DNA from: Sulfurospirillum diekertiae
Lineage (GTDB): Bacteria; Campylobacterota; Campylobacteria; Campylobacterales; Sulfurospirillaceae
Direction of reading: 5' to 3'
DNA length: 64,000 nucleotides
Assembly (NCBI RefSeq): GCF_011769985.2
Contig: NZ_CP039734.2
Location: forward strand, 1,054,001 to 1,118,000
Positions 35,901 to 45,533 of this stretch are shown piece by piece; the first letter of the stretch is position 1, and each line of letters opens with the position of its first letter. The position numbers and the translations under genes were made by a program. The notes beneath the pieces are model-generated. The model made no database searches. It saw only the letters and a program-made list of their open reading frames with translations, and was not told the DNA's origin.

Positions 35901-37454
35901 ATGCAAGACGTAGAAAACATAGTAAATGGGCAAAAGCTCTTTTTAAAACCAGAGTATCAAGAAGTTTTCAAAAACAAAAAGCAATTTGAAAGTAACGCAG
36001 GTTCAACAAACCCTGATAAAGTCATTGAAATTGCTAAGTGGACAACCACATGGGAATACCGTGAGAAAAACTTAGCACGTGAGCACATCACGATCAACCC
36101 AGCCAAAGCATGTCAACCTTTGGGCGCTGTTATGGCAGCTCTTGGGTTTGAAAATACCATGCCGTATGTTCATGGTAGTCACGGTTGTGTGGCGTACTTT
36201 AGAAGCTACTTTACACGTCACTTTAAAGAGCCAACACCGTGTGTTTCTGACTCCATGAGTGAGAGTGCGGCGGTATTTGGTGGTCTTTCAAATATGAAAG
36301 AGGGTTTACGTAACTGTAAAGCGCTTTACAAACCAGATATGATCGCCGTTTCTACGACATGTATGGCAGAAGTTATCGGTGATGACTTGAACGCGTTTGT
36401 CATCGGTGCTCGTAAAGATGCTGAGGGTGAGTTAGATAACACACCAATCCCAGCAGCCCATACACCTTCCTTTGTTGGTAGCCACGTCACAGGTTATGAC
36501 AATATGATGAACGCGATTCTTCAAGAGCTTAACATGGTTGAAGAGGGCGTTGAAGTTGAAAAAGATGCTGAACGTATCAACATCATCCCTGGGTTTGAGC
36601 CATACCTTGGTAGCCTTAAAGAAGTGAAAAAAATCGCTTCTATGTTCAGTGACAAAATCGTTATGATCGGTGATCATGAAGACCAATGGAATACACCAGC
36701 AGGTGAGTACAAACTTTATGCAGGTGGCACACCTTTAGCGGTTGCTAAAACAGCGAGCACTGCAAAAGCAACTATCTCTCTTCAAAGATACTCTACACAG
36801 GCTACTGCGAAGATGATTAAAAATGATTGGAAACAAACCTACGCTACATGTAACCCCATCGGTTTAGGTGGCACAGATGAGTTTGTTATGAAACTCAGTG
36901 AACTTACCGGTAAACCTGTTCCTGCAGAGCTTACAAAACTTCGCGGTCAACTGGTCGATGCAATGCAAGATAGCTACCCGTATATGCACGGTAAAAAATT
37001 CGCTATCTGGGGTGATCCTGATTTCTTACTTGGTGTGGTTTCATTCTTGGTTGAAATGGGAGCGATTCCAGTTCATGTTCTTTGCCATAATGCGCCTCGT
37101 AAAAACTGGGAAAAAGAGATGCAAGCAATCTTAGAAAAATGTACATTCAAAGAAGAGTGTCACATTTGGGGTGGTAAAGACTTGTGGCATTTAAGAAGCC
37201 TTCTCTTTACAGAGCCTGTTGATTTCATGATCGGTAACGTTTATGGTAAAGAGTTGTACAGAGATACAAAAATACCATTGATTCGTATCGGTTTCCCAAT
37301 CTTTGATAGACATCACCTCCACAGATACTCTATCAGTGGATATGAGGGTGCACTCAACCTTTTAACTTGGATTACCAACTCCGTCTTAGACGCATTGGAT
37401 GAAGAGACAAAAGAGATCGCAAAAACAGATTTCTTCTTCGACTCAATTCGATAA
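35901..37454 (+). CDS. nifK: Nitrogenase MoFe protein beta chain NifK
   Basis: A 517-residue beta subunit that shares the P-cluster with NifD. Ligand segments are NPAKACQPLGAV, HGSHGCVAYFRSYFTRHFKEP and STTCMAEVIGDDL. The N-terminal extension before the first Cys is present, as in the Azotobacter-type subunit. AAGGAGAG precedes the ATG. It is the last gene of the unit, followed by a strong terminator. The ACATGTAA in the gene (36845) is not a full 12-mer copy. Confidence 0.97.
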   Translation: MQDVENIVNGQKLFLKPEYQEVFKNKKQFESNAGSTNPDKVIEIAKWTTTWEYREKNLAREHITINPAKACQPLGAVMAALGFENTMPYVHGSHGCVAYFRSYFTRHFKEPTPCVSDSMSESAAVFGGLSNMKEGLRNCKALYKPDMIAVSTTCMAEVIGDDLNAFVIGARKDAEGELDNTPIPAAHTPSFVGSHVTGYDNMMNAILQELNMVEEGVEVEKDAERINIIPGFEPYLGSLKEVKKIASMFSDKIVMIGDHEDQWNTPAGEYKLYAGGTPLAVAKTASTAKATISLQRYSTQATAKMIKNDWKQTYATCNPIGLGGTDEFVMKLSELTGKPVPAELTKLRGQLVDAMQDSYPYMHGKKFAIWGDPDFLLGVVSFLVEMGAIPVHVLCHNAPRKNWEKEMQAILEKCTFKEECHIWGGKDLWHLRSLLFTEPVDFMIGNVYGKELYRDTKIPLIRIGFPIFDRHHLHRYSISGYEGALNLLTWITNSVLDALDEETKEIAKTDFFFDSIR

Positions 37455-37457
37455 GTT

Positions 37458-37482
37458 GAGAGCTTCGGCTCTCTTCTTTTTT
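37458..37482 (+). terminator. Rho-independent terminator after nifK
   Basis: GAGAGC and GCTCTC form a 6-bp stem closed by a stable TTCG tetraloop, followed by TTCTTTTTT. It starts four bases after the nifK stop codon. Confidence 0.92.
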
Positions 37483-37593
37483 AGTTTCGATACGTCTTTA
37501 TACCCTAAATCATCTCCTCTTTACAATTAATACAAATTTCACTGTAAATATATATAATGAGTATATAAATTTGACACGAGTGAGAAAGTATCT

Positions 37594-37890
37594 ATGCTTA
37601 AGGTTATGATAATCGAAGATGAGCCTCTTATCGCCTTGAATCTTACAAAGATTTTAGAAAAAAAAGGCTTTGAAGTCACAGGACATGCGGGTAATTTTGA
37701 AGATGCTCACACTCTTTTTGCGACCAATATACCTGACATTATCCTCAGCGACATCAAACTTGAAAATGATGAATCAGGGATAGACGTCATTCAAAACTTG
37801 AAGAGGATGAGTGACTTTTGTGTCATATACCTTACCTCTTATGGTGATGATGCGATGATTGTCAGACGAAGTGCTAAACTCGTCAGTTGA
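37594..37890 (+). pseudogene. Truncated response regulator (receiver domain only)
   Basis: The first 95 residues form a CheY-like receiver: MIIEDEPLIALN with the acidic pair, the phospho-acceptor Asp in IILSDIKLE, and the Thr/Ser-type switch in IYLTSYGDD. The Lys-containing end of the domain is lost: reading runs from MIVRRSAKL into the IS21 terminal repeat at 37880 and stops at once. Any output domain is lost. Such receivers often pair with PAS-kinases; none is present here. Confidence 0.85.
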
Positions 37891-37984
37891 AAATGTAATT
37901 TAAGAGTTGCATTTTGATTTAAAACCTTAAGAAACCAAGTTAGATTGGTTAAACTCCATTTTCAGATTTACGGAAAGGAGTTTG

Positions 37985-39100
37985 GTGTTAAAAAAAGGTG
38001 AAATTAAAATGATAAAGAAGTTTTTAGCTGAGGGATTGAGCAAGAGTGCCATTGCACGAAAGCTTGGTATTTCACGAGATACCGTAAGGCGTTATGCCAA
38101 TCTTCCTGATGATTATGTTCCCCATATCAATCGACCTCCCATGATTAATAGTGTTGATCCCTATTTACCGCATATTGCAAAAATGCTAGAGATGTCAGAG
38201 CAAACGAAAAGTGAAATCCCATTAACGGTTATTTATGAAGAGATCAAGAAGCTTGGATACGATGGAAGTTTACGCTGGCTACAACAAGTCATTGGGCGTT
38301 ATGAGCTTAGAGCTCGGGCAAAGAGTGATGAACCTATTATTCGCTTTGAAACCAAACCTGCCCAGCAGATGCAAGTGGATTGGATAGAGTTTCCAAAGGA
38401 TAATTTATCGGCATTTGTGGCAACGATGGGTTATAGTAGAGCTTCGTATGTTGAGTATGTCAATAATGAAAAAATAGAGACGCTTATTGGGTGTCACATG
38501 AATGCCTTTAACTACTTTGGAGGTGTTCCAATGGAATGTTTATATGACAATATGCGAACCGTCATTTTAGGACGTAATAGCTATGGTCGAGGTAAACATA
38601 AACTCAACCCACTCTTTGAAGACTTTGCCAAACATTGTAGATTTAGCATTAAAGTCTGCAAACCTTACCGTGCTAAGACCAAACGAAAAGTAGAAAGATT
38701 TAACCACTATCTACGCTATAACTTTCATAATGGACTGCGTGTAAAACTTGGAATGAAAAACTATGCACTGACCTTGGAAAATGCCAATGCAGAAGTGCTG
38801 AAGTGGCTAGATACAACAGCCAATCGTCGTATTCATAAAACGACATTGCAAGTACCCTTTGAATTGTTGGCACAGGAGCAGCTGCAACTGCATCCAATGC
38901 CTAAAGCCTATCAAGGAATCCACCCCAAAGCTTTGATTGAAAGTGTAGCTAAAAAATATTCTCCAATCAATTCATATCATGACATCGATAAACTCTATAT
39001 TCCTAATCGTGATATTCAATGTTACGATGAGTTCATCCCAATGGTTGCTAATATCGTTCTGCCTATTAGTATTTACAGTGGGAGTGTATTATGGAATTGA
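37985..39100 (+). CDS. istA: IS21 transposase IstA
   Basis: About 371 residues from GTG 37985, which has AAGGAG five bases upstream. The N-terminus is a resolvase-type HTH (GLSKSAIARKLGISRDTVRRY), and the integrase core carries the DDE residues in MQVDWIEFP, ECLYDNMRT and RKVERFNHYLRY. It cleaves and joins DNA ends of the element together with IstB. It appears intact. Its stop overlaps the istB start. Confidence 0.92.
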   Translation: MLKKGEIKMIKKFLAEGLSKSAIARKLGISRDTVRRYANLPDDYVPHINRPPMINSVDPYLPHIAKMLEMSEQTKSEIPLTVIYEEIKKLGYDGSLRWLQQVIGRYELRARAKSDEPIIRFETKPAQQMQVDWIEFPKDNLSAFVATMGYSRASYVEYVNNEKIETLIGCHMNAFNYFGGVPMECLYDNMRTVILGRNSYGRGKHKLNPLFEDFAKHCRFSIKVCKPYRAKTKRKVERFNHYLRYNFHNGLRVKLGMKNYALTLENANAEVLKWLDTTANRRIHKTTLQVPFELLAQEQLQLHPMPKAYQGIHPKALIESVAKKYSPINSYHDIDKLYIPNRDIQCYDEFIPMVANIVLPISIYSGSVLWN

Positions 39101-39910
39101 TCTCATCTATTGAAGAGCTCTGTAAAGAGCTGAGTCTCTCCACGATTGGGAGCCAATACCATGATATAGCAACTTTGGCAGCGAAAGAGAACTGGCAGTA
39201 TGTTCAGTTCCTTGAGGAGTTGCTACGCAATGAAGCTGATAGCAGATTGGGGCGTTCTACAAATACCTTAACAAAGCTTGCAGGATTTCCTGCTATTAAA
39301 ACCCTAGAGCAATTTGATTATACTTTCTCCGTAGGCGTGAACCGTAAACAGATTGAAGAGTTATCCAATCTAATATTTGTAAAAAAACATGAAAACATCA
39401 TCCTCTTAGGGGAAAGTGGCGTGGGTAAAACCCATCTTGCTATTGCGCTTGCGTATAAAGCCGTACAGCATCGCTACAAGGTTAGGTTTACGACTATTAG
39501 CGAGCTTTTAAGCAATGCCAACAAAGCCAAAAAAGAGAAGAAATACGATAGCTTCCTCAAAGCAATCACAAGCCCATCGGTATTGGTCATTGATGAGATT
39601 GGATACTTTAATATGAGTAAAGAAGAAGCCAATCACTTTTTTCAGATTATCTCGAAACGTTATGAAAAAAAGTTCTACCATCTTTACATCAAATTTAGTA
39701 TTCAGTCAATGGGTTCAAGTATTTGCAGGGGATAAAATAGTTACAACGGCTATATTAGATCGCGTGTTACATCACTCACATATCATAAATATTCAAGGAG
39801 ACAGTTACCGACTTAAAGAGAAGAAACAAACAGGAGTTTTACACTCAGAAATTTATAAGTTTGAAGCTAAATCTTCAAACCAAGGCAGTCAAAATCAAGA
39901 GGTGGTTTAA
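39091..39910 (+). pseudogene. istB: IS21 ATPase IstB, frameshifted in an A7 tract
   Basis: IstB is the AAA+ helper that presents target DNA to IstA. The Walker A motif is GESGVGKTHLAIAL and Walker B is VLVIDEIGY. After SKRYEKK the frame goes wrong and stops at 39735. Another frame then gives the expected STIFTSNLVFSQWVQVF and LDRVLHHSHIINIQGDSYRLKEK. The junction is a run of seven A (39665-39671); with six A the normal RYEKSSTIFTSN is restored. The copy is therefore probably inactive, unless slippage or an assembly error is involved. Confidence 0.87.
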
Positions 39911-39948
39911 GTTTCAATTCGCAACTTTTTTACATTAAAAACTGACGA

Positions 39949-40841
39949 CTTCTGCGCTTCGCTTGACATCTCAGGGCTATGTTGTGGTCGCAACCGATTA
40001 TTATTTAGGGTATGCTCGCTCAAACTATCCCTATCATCCTTTTATGCATGCAGACACCACCGCCAACACGGTGATGGACTCACTCCGCGCAGCACGCAAT
40101 ACGGCACATCTTCGTGGTATAACCCTCAGTGATAAAGTTATGTTAACAGGCTTTTCGCAAGGGGGACATGCATCACTGGCGACACAGCGTAGGATTGAGG
40201 CAGACCATACAGGAGAATTCAATGTCGTGGCGACTGCGCATTTGGTTGGACCGTATGAAGTCTCTAAGGCTTTGATTAACGGTGTGAGTCAACCCATTGG
40301 TGGTGTGCAGGCGCTAGTGCCGTTTCAAATTATCTCTTGGCAGAAAATTTACGGTGATGTCTACGCACAGGCATCGGATGTTTTCAATGCACCGTATGAT
40401 AGCACCATAGAGACACTGATGCCGATAGTAAATTATCCACTTGATTTGGGAAAGCTCCCAAGAGGAACGCCAGAAGAGGCCAAAAATGCAATGTTTAAGC
40501 CAGCGTATCTTAGGGACCTTGTAGAAAATCCTGCCAATGGCACTATTGTTGCCGCGAAGAAGCAGGATGTATTGGGCTGGGACCCCAAAGCTCCTATGAT
40601 GTTATGTTCAGGAAAAAATGACCCCGTTGTTAAATTTTTTCATGCGCAAGATGCCTTCGATGATTTTAGAAGTCGTGGGATGAAGAATATCGCGTTAGTC
40701 GATGTCGATAAGAACATTGCACAGACCTTTGGTCATGTGCGAGACACTGATATGCCGACCTATCTTAGGGAATACCATGGCACCTATGATTTCCAGTTTT
40801 GCACGCAGGTTGCGAAACACTTTTTTGATGCGTATCAGTAG
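39949..40841 (+). pseudogene. 5'-truncated secretory-lipase-like alpha/beta hydrolase
   Basis: The open frame runs straight out of the IS21 end. The preserved part holds SQGYVVVATDYYLGYARS, the nucleophile elbow LTGFSQGGHAS, the acid region MMLCSGKNDPVV and a C-terminal FGHVRD with a possible catalytic His. It resembles the secretory-lipase (LIP) family, whose members are 350-450 residues with signal peptides; here about 100 N-terminal residues and the export signal are missing. A TTG at 39963 could start a shortened protein, but a functional product is doubtful. Confidence 0.75.
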
Positions 40842-40893
40842 AAGATGAGCTTATGTGATGCCTGAGGTCTGTTTATTTACTAAAGGAGAAAAA

Positions 40894-42369
40894 ATGAATA
40901 AAAGTACATCCGTTCGATGTGTATTGATGCTCTTGAGTATCATGGTTTGGATCAGTTGTGGCAATGCGTCTGAGATAGCGCAACTCGATGAGAAAAATGT
41001 CAATCTCATTTTTGTGGTTAGCCCCGATTTAGCGTACCATACGTCAGGCGATATTGACAAAAATACCGCCAATCTCACGCCCCAAGGGCTTAATCGCTCT
41101 TTACAAATGGCAACCTACCTGAAAAAGAACCTTCTTCGTTCAAAAAATGCTACGAGTATTTATACCCTAGCGCCCATGACGCATTTACAAACCTCCCATG
41201 ACTATCCCGATATGACCTCCATTGGCTATATCCAACAGTTTGCTCTTTTGAACCAAACCACGTTGCCTATCAGTGAAACATCATTTTACACGGCAAATAC
41301 ATTGCCCATTAAGGTTTCATACCCTGAGGGCTCTGTGCCTCAAAATGTCTCTGTGCCGTCTTCGTTTTGTACCAATTGTTCAGGACTCGATTTTAAAAAT
41401 ACGAATGGCAGTAACGATGCGTTGGTATCGCATCTTATTCAACAGAACCAATCAGGGTTTTATATTTTCTCCGCGCCATGGGAGACAATCCATGCGATGA
41501 TGCAAGCTCTGAATGTGCGTTACGGGCATAAACTGGGTCTACCACTTGAGTATCAAGGCTCAAACTATCTCTATGCGATCTCAATTTCTCCCAAGGATGA
41601 AGCTCAGCTTATGGTTTATGATAGCCAACTCAAACCATCCAAGGATTACCCTAAATTGCCCAAAAAGGTTGTCAAGGCTTTTTGCAACCATACGCTTCAG
41701 CCCTATTTTAATGCGAAACGAACAGGCGGTGTAAGTGATGTTGTGGTTCCTTCCAATGCCAATCAAAATCAAACGGTCTATATCGTGCGTCACGCAGAAG
41801 CGCATCCGGATAAAGCGTTTAAGTTTGAAGATGGTAATTACGTTGCCGCAGGTCAGTGGCGTGCTTTGGAACTTTACCGTGCGCTGAAGGGTAAAATGAA
41901 CCCCGATATGGTCTATTCGATTGATCCCGCACAGTGGTATCACGCAACAGGAGCGTTTAATTTCTCCTATGTCAGACCCTCTCTTACCGTCTGGCCTTTT
42001 GCCATTGCCAACAATCTGCCTTATTTTTTGGTCAGCGAGTTTCAACTGATGACAAAGGCAACCGATGTGCCGACCGCTCAAAAAACAAGCGATTTTTTCT
42101 TTACAGGCGGTAAGTTTTCCAATAAAACGATCTTGCTCGCATGGGAATCAGGGCATATTAGACCACTCTTAAAATATCTTTTGGATTCGTACGGTGGAAC
42201 TAATGTAACAGAACTGGATATCGACCTTCCCAATACTGGCTGGCCAGGCAACGACTACGATACGATCTGGCGCGTGAAGCTTGATCATCAAGGCAATCTC
42301 ATCGTTGATAACGTACTGTGTGAAGGGATAGAAAGTAATCGTTTACCATCCACCGCGCCGATATTTTAG
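40894..42369 (+). CDS. Exported histidine-phosphatase-superfamily protein
   Basis: A 491-residue protein with a signal peptide (VRCVLMLLSIMVWISCGNAS). AAAGGAG lies before ATG 40894, which I prefer over the ATG at 40855. The C-terminal half has the phosphohistidine motif TVYIVRHAEAHPDK (around residue 300) and a later WESGHIRPLL that can supply the second His; the N-terminal half looks like a degenerate copy of the same fold (LIFVVSPDLAYHTSG). Substrate unknown. It follows the truncated lipase on the same strand, and both may once have formed one exported-enzyme unit. Confidence 0.75.
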   Translation: MNKSTSVRCVLMLLSIMVWISCGNASEIAQLDEKNVNLIFVVSPDLAYHTSGDIDKNTANLTPQGLNRSLQMATYLKKNLLRSKNATSIYTLAPMTHLQTSHDYPDMTSIGYIQQFALLNQTTLPISETSFYTANTLPIKVSYPEGSVPQNVSVPSSFCTNCSGLDFKNTNGSNDALVSHLIQQNQSGFYIFSAPWETIHAMMQALNVRYGHKLGLPLEYQGSNYLYAISISPKDEAQLMVYDSQLKPSKDYPKLPKKVVKAFCNHTLQPYFNAKRTGGVSDVVVPSNANQNQTVYIVRHAEAHPDKAFKFEDGNYVAAGQWRALELYRALKGKMNPDMVYSIDPAQWYHATGAFNFSYVRPSLTVWPFAIANNLPYFLVSEFQLMTKATDVPTAQKTSDFFFTGGKFSNKTILLAWESGHIRPLLKYLLDSYGGTNVTELDIDLPNTGWPGNDYDTIWRVKLDHQGNLIVDNVLCEGIESNRLPSTAPIF

Positions 42370-42418
42370 GCATATTAGTCCAATGGGTTTTATGGACTCA
42401 TTTTCGTGCGTGTGATTG

Positions 42419-42451
42419 TTTACATGTAAGGTTTTAATCCTTACATGTAAA
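42419..42451. terminator. Double-palindrome hairpin between convergent genes
   Basis: TTTACATGTAAGG (42419-42431) and CCTTACATGTAAA (42439-42451) are exact complements around a 7-base loop. Two copies of the 12-mer core thus pair into one 13-bp stem between the phosphatase and GMC genes. The rest of 42370-42560 shows nothing else. Confidence 0.7.
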
Positions 42452-42560
42452 CTCTTTTTGAAGGGCATATCTTCAAGAAGATGATTGGTAGAGAAGTGAT
42501 TAAGTAGCACAAACACACGATAAGTCAAGATAAATCTAGCAAGAGATAAACCAATCTTTT

Positions 42561-44219
42561 TTACGTTTTCAATAAAGTGTCGAAATTCTTTTGAATATAA
42601 TCTGCAACGCGAAAGGCATTGGCGTAAATCGTCCATGTATAAGGGACACTTCCTCCCGTTGGCATGAAGCTACCGTCGGTTACAAAAAGATTGTGTATGT
42701 CATAGCTTTGACAATAACGATTGAGTACGTGTTTTTTCGGATCATTTCCAAAACGACATCCTCCTGCTTGAAGATTTTGCGGAGGTAGTGGTGAGATAGC
42801 GTAGGTAATATTTTTTGCTCCCATTATCTCAAGCACTTGTACCGCTTTTTTGGCTAAAAATTCTCCTACTATGACATCTTGAGGGTGTGCTCCTATACGA
42901 ATATTTGCAACAGGAATACCGTATTTGTCCTTGTATGCTTCATCAACAGAGACAAAACAGTTGTCATTGGGCATCCAATCATTAAAGACTTCAAAATTGA
43001 GTACCCTTTTTGTTGTTAAGGTTTGAAAAATTTTATCTTGAAGTTTTTTCCCAAAGATCAATGTCCCATCTTCTCTTTTCAGGCTGTTTGCACGTCGTAT
43101 CGGATTGGCATGTTCAAATAAAAAATCAACAACGCCCCCTTTAAACTCTTTCGTAAAATACCAATCTTTGAGCGCACGATTGACAAAAAGCCCTGCTTGT
43201 AACAGTGCCTCTTGATTGAAATGGCTTAAATCAAACTCTCCTGAACCGATACCTCCACCTGAAAAGACCATATTTTTTCCAACAGCCCCTGATGAGTTTG
43301 CAAGTCCTTTTGGAAATGCCTTGTTTTTTGAATTTAATAATAAGCGCGAACTCTCCACCGCTTGTGCTGCAAGGATAAAAAGCTTAGCATGGACATACTT
43401 TTTCGTCCCTTCTTGTGTGAGGTACTGGGCTCTTTTAATGGTACGGGTGTTATCTGTTTCCAATTTCACAACAAACGCATTGGCGATAATATGCAGATTT
43501 CCCGTCGCTAAAGCGGGCTGAATAAGCGCAGCACGTGAACTTCCCTTTGCTCCACTTGAACAAGCATACGAACCGCAGTAATTGGAGTAATAACAAGGGT
43601 TTCGTCCTTCCTTGGGCTCTGAGAGAATAGCCCTAGGCGTTTTAAAAGGCGTAAAATGCAAAGCCTTGCAAGCCGTGTCAAAATTTTCAACAATAGGATG
43701 TTCCGCTAAAGGAGGGTACGGATATTGCGTGGTACTGCGTGGTTCTTGGTGCGCGTACTCTGTTATCTCGCCTGAGACACCTACGATTCTCTCTGTGCGT
43801 TCATAAAAAGGTTCAAGCTCTTCATACGTAATAGGCCAATCTTCAATAGTGGCTCCTTCATAAGCCCCATAAAGAGTTTTTAATTTAAAATCATTGGGTT
43901 TGAGGCGATGAAAAAATCCACTCATAAAGTTTGAAGAGCCTCCTAAAAGGCTACCGTTCCAGAAACTCCAGTTATTTTCATACGAAGGTGTTTTGACCCA
44001 TTTCCCCTCTTCAAAGCTCTCAATGACATGGTATTCGTCTTTTAATTTTGGGGTAAAAACATCACGCTTGGTATAGGCTATCTCATCTTTTGAAAAATCT
44101 TTTTCACTGTAGATGTCTCCTTTTTCAAGAATCACCACTTTTTTACCCGCACGAGAGAGTTCATAAGCAAGAGGCCCAGCACCTGCGCCGCTTCCTACAA
44201 TACACACATCATATGTCAT
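42561..44219 (-). CDS. GMC-family oxidoreductase (gluconate 2-dehydrogenase-like large subunit)
   Basis: A roughly 552-residue flavoprotein. The FAD site is CIVGSGAGAGPLAYELSRAGKK at the N-terminus, the family's GGSSNFMSG follows, and the C-terminus has GGCRFGNDPKKHVLN and VTDGSFMPTGGSVPYTWTIYANA, with the catalytic His/Asn region. It resembles membrane-associated sugar-acid or alcohol dehydrogenase large subunits. I choose ATG 44219 (GGGAGAAAA upstream). It overlaps the small-subunit gene by four bases. The usual cytochrome c subunit is not encoded nearby. Confidence 0.85.
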   Translation of the reverse strand: MTYDVCIVGSGAGAGPLAYELSRAGKKVVILEKGDIYSEKDFSKDEIAYTKRDVFTPKLKDEYHVIESFEEGKWVKTPSYENNWSFWNGSLLGGSSNFMSGFFHRLKPNDFKLKTLYGAYEGATIEDWPITYEELEPFYERTERIVGVSGEITEYAHQEPRSTTQYPYPPLAEHPIVENFDTACKALHFTPFKTPRAILSEPKEGRNPCYYSNYCGSYACSSGAKGSSRAALIQPALATGNLHIIANAFVVKLETDNTRTIKRAQYLTQEGTKKYVHAKLFILAAQAVESSRLLLNSKNKAFPKGLANSSGAVGKNMVFSGGGIGSGEFDLSHFNQEALLQAGLFVNRALKDWYFTKEFKGGVVDFLFEHANPIRRANSLKREDGTLIFGKKLQDKIFQTLTTKRVLNFEVFNDWMPNDNCFVSVDEAYKDKYGIPVANIRIGAHPQDVIVGEFLAKKAVQVLEIMGAKNITYAISPLPPQNLQAGGCRFGNDPKKHVLNRYCQSYDIHNLFVTDGSFMPTGGSVPYTWTIYANAFRVADYIQKNFDTLLKT

Positions 44220-44704
44220 ATTTTTCTCCCATAGGTACTTTTTGGACGCGGGTCTCCGTTTACATGTAAAACAGATTTCCATCCCATTTCCTCTGTGTTT
44301 CCCCCGTAAATTGGATCACCGAACATTGCTTCAAGCGTGTAATAAATCAGCCGTGAGAGCCATTGCTCCAAATACGCATCCTCACTTGCTAGCTCTACGA
44401 TACGGTATTGAGCTTCTGCATTTTCTTGAAAAAAATGAGAAAATTTTTGGTTAAAAACAGAAGCCCCTTCGATCAAAAGTTCCAAATCATTTTGATCAAA
44501 ATAGGAGCTGGTGCTATTGACGATTAAAAAGGAAAGGGCATTGACATTTTTTGCAGAGGGCATCTGCTCGGTTGCAGGCAGTAAGACTTCTTGGACACTT
44601 TCGATGGTTCTCCACACAGAAGCAGGAACATCTTTAGCATACGCGTCTATGCTTAAAAAAAAAGGTGATGAAGCACTCAGTGCCATAAATGTACGTCTAT
44701 TCAT
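44216..44704 (-). CDS. Gluconate 2-dehydrogenase subunit 3-like protein with Tat signal
   Basis: A 162-residue small subunit. The start MNRRTFMALSASSPFFLSIDAYA is a twin-arginine signal, suggesting the folded two-subunit enzyme is exported by the Tat system. The mature part (VQEVLLPATEQMPSAKNV, then a helical C-terminus with FGDPIYGGN) matches the subunit 3 family. It is translationally coupled to the GMC subunit (ATGA). A 12-mer copy at 44259-44270 encodes LHVN near the C-terminus. Confidence 0.8.
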   Translation of the reverse strand: MNRRTFMALSASSPFFLSIDAYAKDVPASVWRTIESVQEVLLPATEQMPSAKNVNALSFLIVNSTSSYFDQNDLELLIEGASVFNQKFSHFFQENAEAQYRIVELASEDAYLEQWLSRLIYYTLEAMFGDPIYGGNTEEMGWKSVLHVNGDPRPKSTYGRKI

Positions 44705-44734
44705 AGGGTGCATTCTAACACATGCATGTAAAAC

Positions 44735-44770
44735 TTTTGTGTAATACGACTACATATTCACTACACAAAA
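44735..44770. promoter_or_regulatory. Inverted repeat upstream of the Cys-Gly peptide gene
   Basis: TTTTGTGTA (44735-44743) and TACACAAAA (44762-44770) are exact 9-bp inverted repeats 18 bases apart, just upstream of a possible -10 TATACT. They could be the operator for the response regulator encoded downstream, or a terminator for the gene on the other side. Confidence 0.5.
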
Positions 44771-44813
44771 TGTCATTATACTGTCACTATCCAAACCCAA
44801 AAGGAGATCTACA

Positions 44814-45047
44814 ATGCAAGTATTTTCAAACGTTAAACCTCTCGCAGCACTCTTCATCGCGGCTATGTTCGTAAGTGGCGCTATGGCAGCTGATAGTAAA
44901 TGTGGTGGTGATATGAACACTACGAAAGATGCGAAAGAGATGAAAAAACCAGCTGACGCTAAATGCGGAGGCGACAAAGCGAGTGATGCTAAAAAACCAG
45001 CTGATGCCAAATGTGGTGCTGCTAAATGCGGTGGCGAAAAGAAATAA
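44814..45047 (+). CDS. HvfA-like Cys-Gly-rich exported peptide
   Basis: A 77-residue protein with a signal peptide (LAALFIAAMFVSGAMAAD) and a low-complexity mature part carrying four KCG units (SKCGGD, AKCGGD, AKCGAAKCGG) among Lys/Asp/Ala. This resembles precursors of HvfA/bufferin-type RiPPs, whose Cys are modified by DUF692 (MNIO) enzymes for copper or stress protection. Neither a DUF692 nor a DUF2063 gene lies nearby, but the DoxX-family partner typical of such clusters follows at six bases, then a two-component system. AAGGAG precedes the start. Confidence 0.7.
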   Translation: MQVFSNVKPLAALFIAAMFVSGAMAADSKCGGDMNTTKDAKEMKKPADAKCGGDKASDAKKPADAKCGAAKCGGEKK

Positions 45048-45053
45048 TCTGCA

Positions 45054-45488
45054 ATGCGGTTATTTCTTGTTAACACAATGCAATCAATCGTATTGTTGAG
45101 CGTCAGAGTTATGTTGGCATATGGATTTTATGAACCATCTGTACGGAAGTGGAGCGATATTCACTCCGTTGCAGAGTGGTTTGAGACACTCAATATTCCT
45201 CTGCCTTTACTCAACGCTTACCTTTGCGCAAGCATTGAGAGTGTGGGTGTTGTTTTACTGATTTTAGGCTTGTTAACGAGATGGATTTCGTTACCATTAA
45301 GTGCTGTTATGGTGGTTGCAATTCTGAGCGTTCATTTAAGCAATGGCTTTAGTGCAACCGATGGAGGTTTTGAAATTCCTCTTTACTATCTGATATTTCT
45401 TGGGGTACTATGTGCCTTTGGCGCAGGAAAAATCAGCGTAGATTATTTTCTTTTTGAGAAAAAAAAGCCATCATCGTGTACGCCATAG
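45054..45488 (+). CDS. DoxX-family membrane protein
   Basis: A 144-residue membrane protein with four helices (about 8-26, 55-78, 83-103, 112-132), with the DoxX feature LRVMLAYGFYEP...KWSD and IESVGVVLLILGLLTRW. DoxX proteins are common partners of HvfA-like peptides. It starts six bases after the Cys-Gly peptide stop and ends in a Cys-containing tail (KKKPSSCTP). Confidence 0.82.
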   Translation: MRLFLVNTMQSIVLLSVRVMLAYGFYEPSVRKWSDIHSVAEWFETLNIPLPLLNAYLCASIESVGVVLLILGLLTRWISLPLSAVMVVAILSVHLSNGFSATDGGFEIPLYYLIFLGVLCAFGAGKISVDYFLFEKKKPSSCTP

Positions 45489-45533
45489 CTTTGCAAAAGG
45501 CTATGGTATAATTGGCTTAAAAGGAAGTGGTCG

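Larger units (their letters stand above)
37880..39948 (+). mobile_element. IS21-family insertion sequence
   Basis: A roughly 2.07-kb element with terminal inverted repeats starting TCGTCAGTT (37880) and ending AACTGACGA (39948), with further matched AATGTAA and GTTGC blocks inside. It holds istA and istB, overlapping by ten bases. No matching target duplication is visible beside the ends: AAAC on the left, CTTC on the right. Both neighbours are truncated genes of unrelated families, so the element marks a deletion or recombination joint. Confidence 0.88.
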
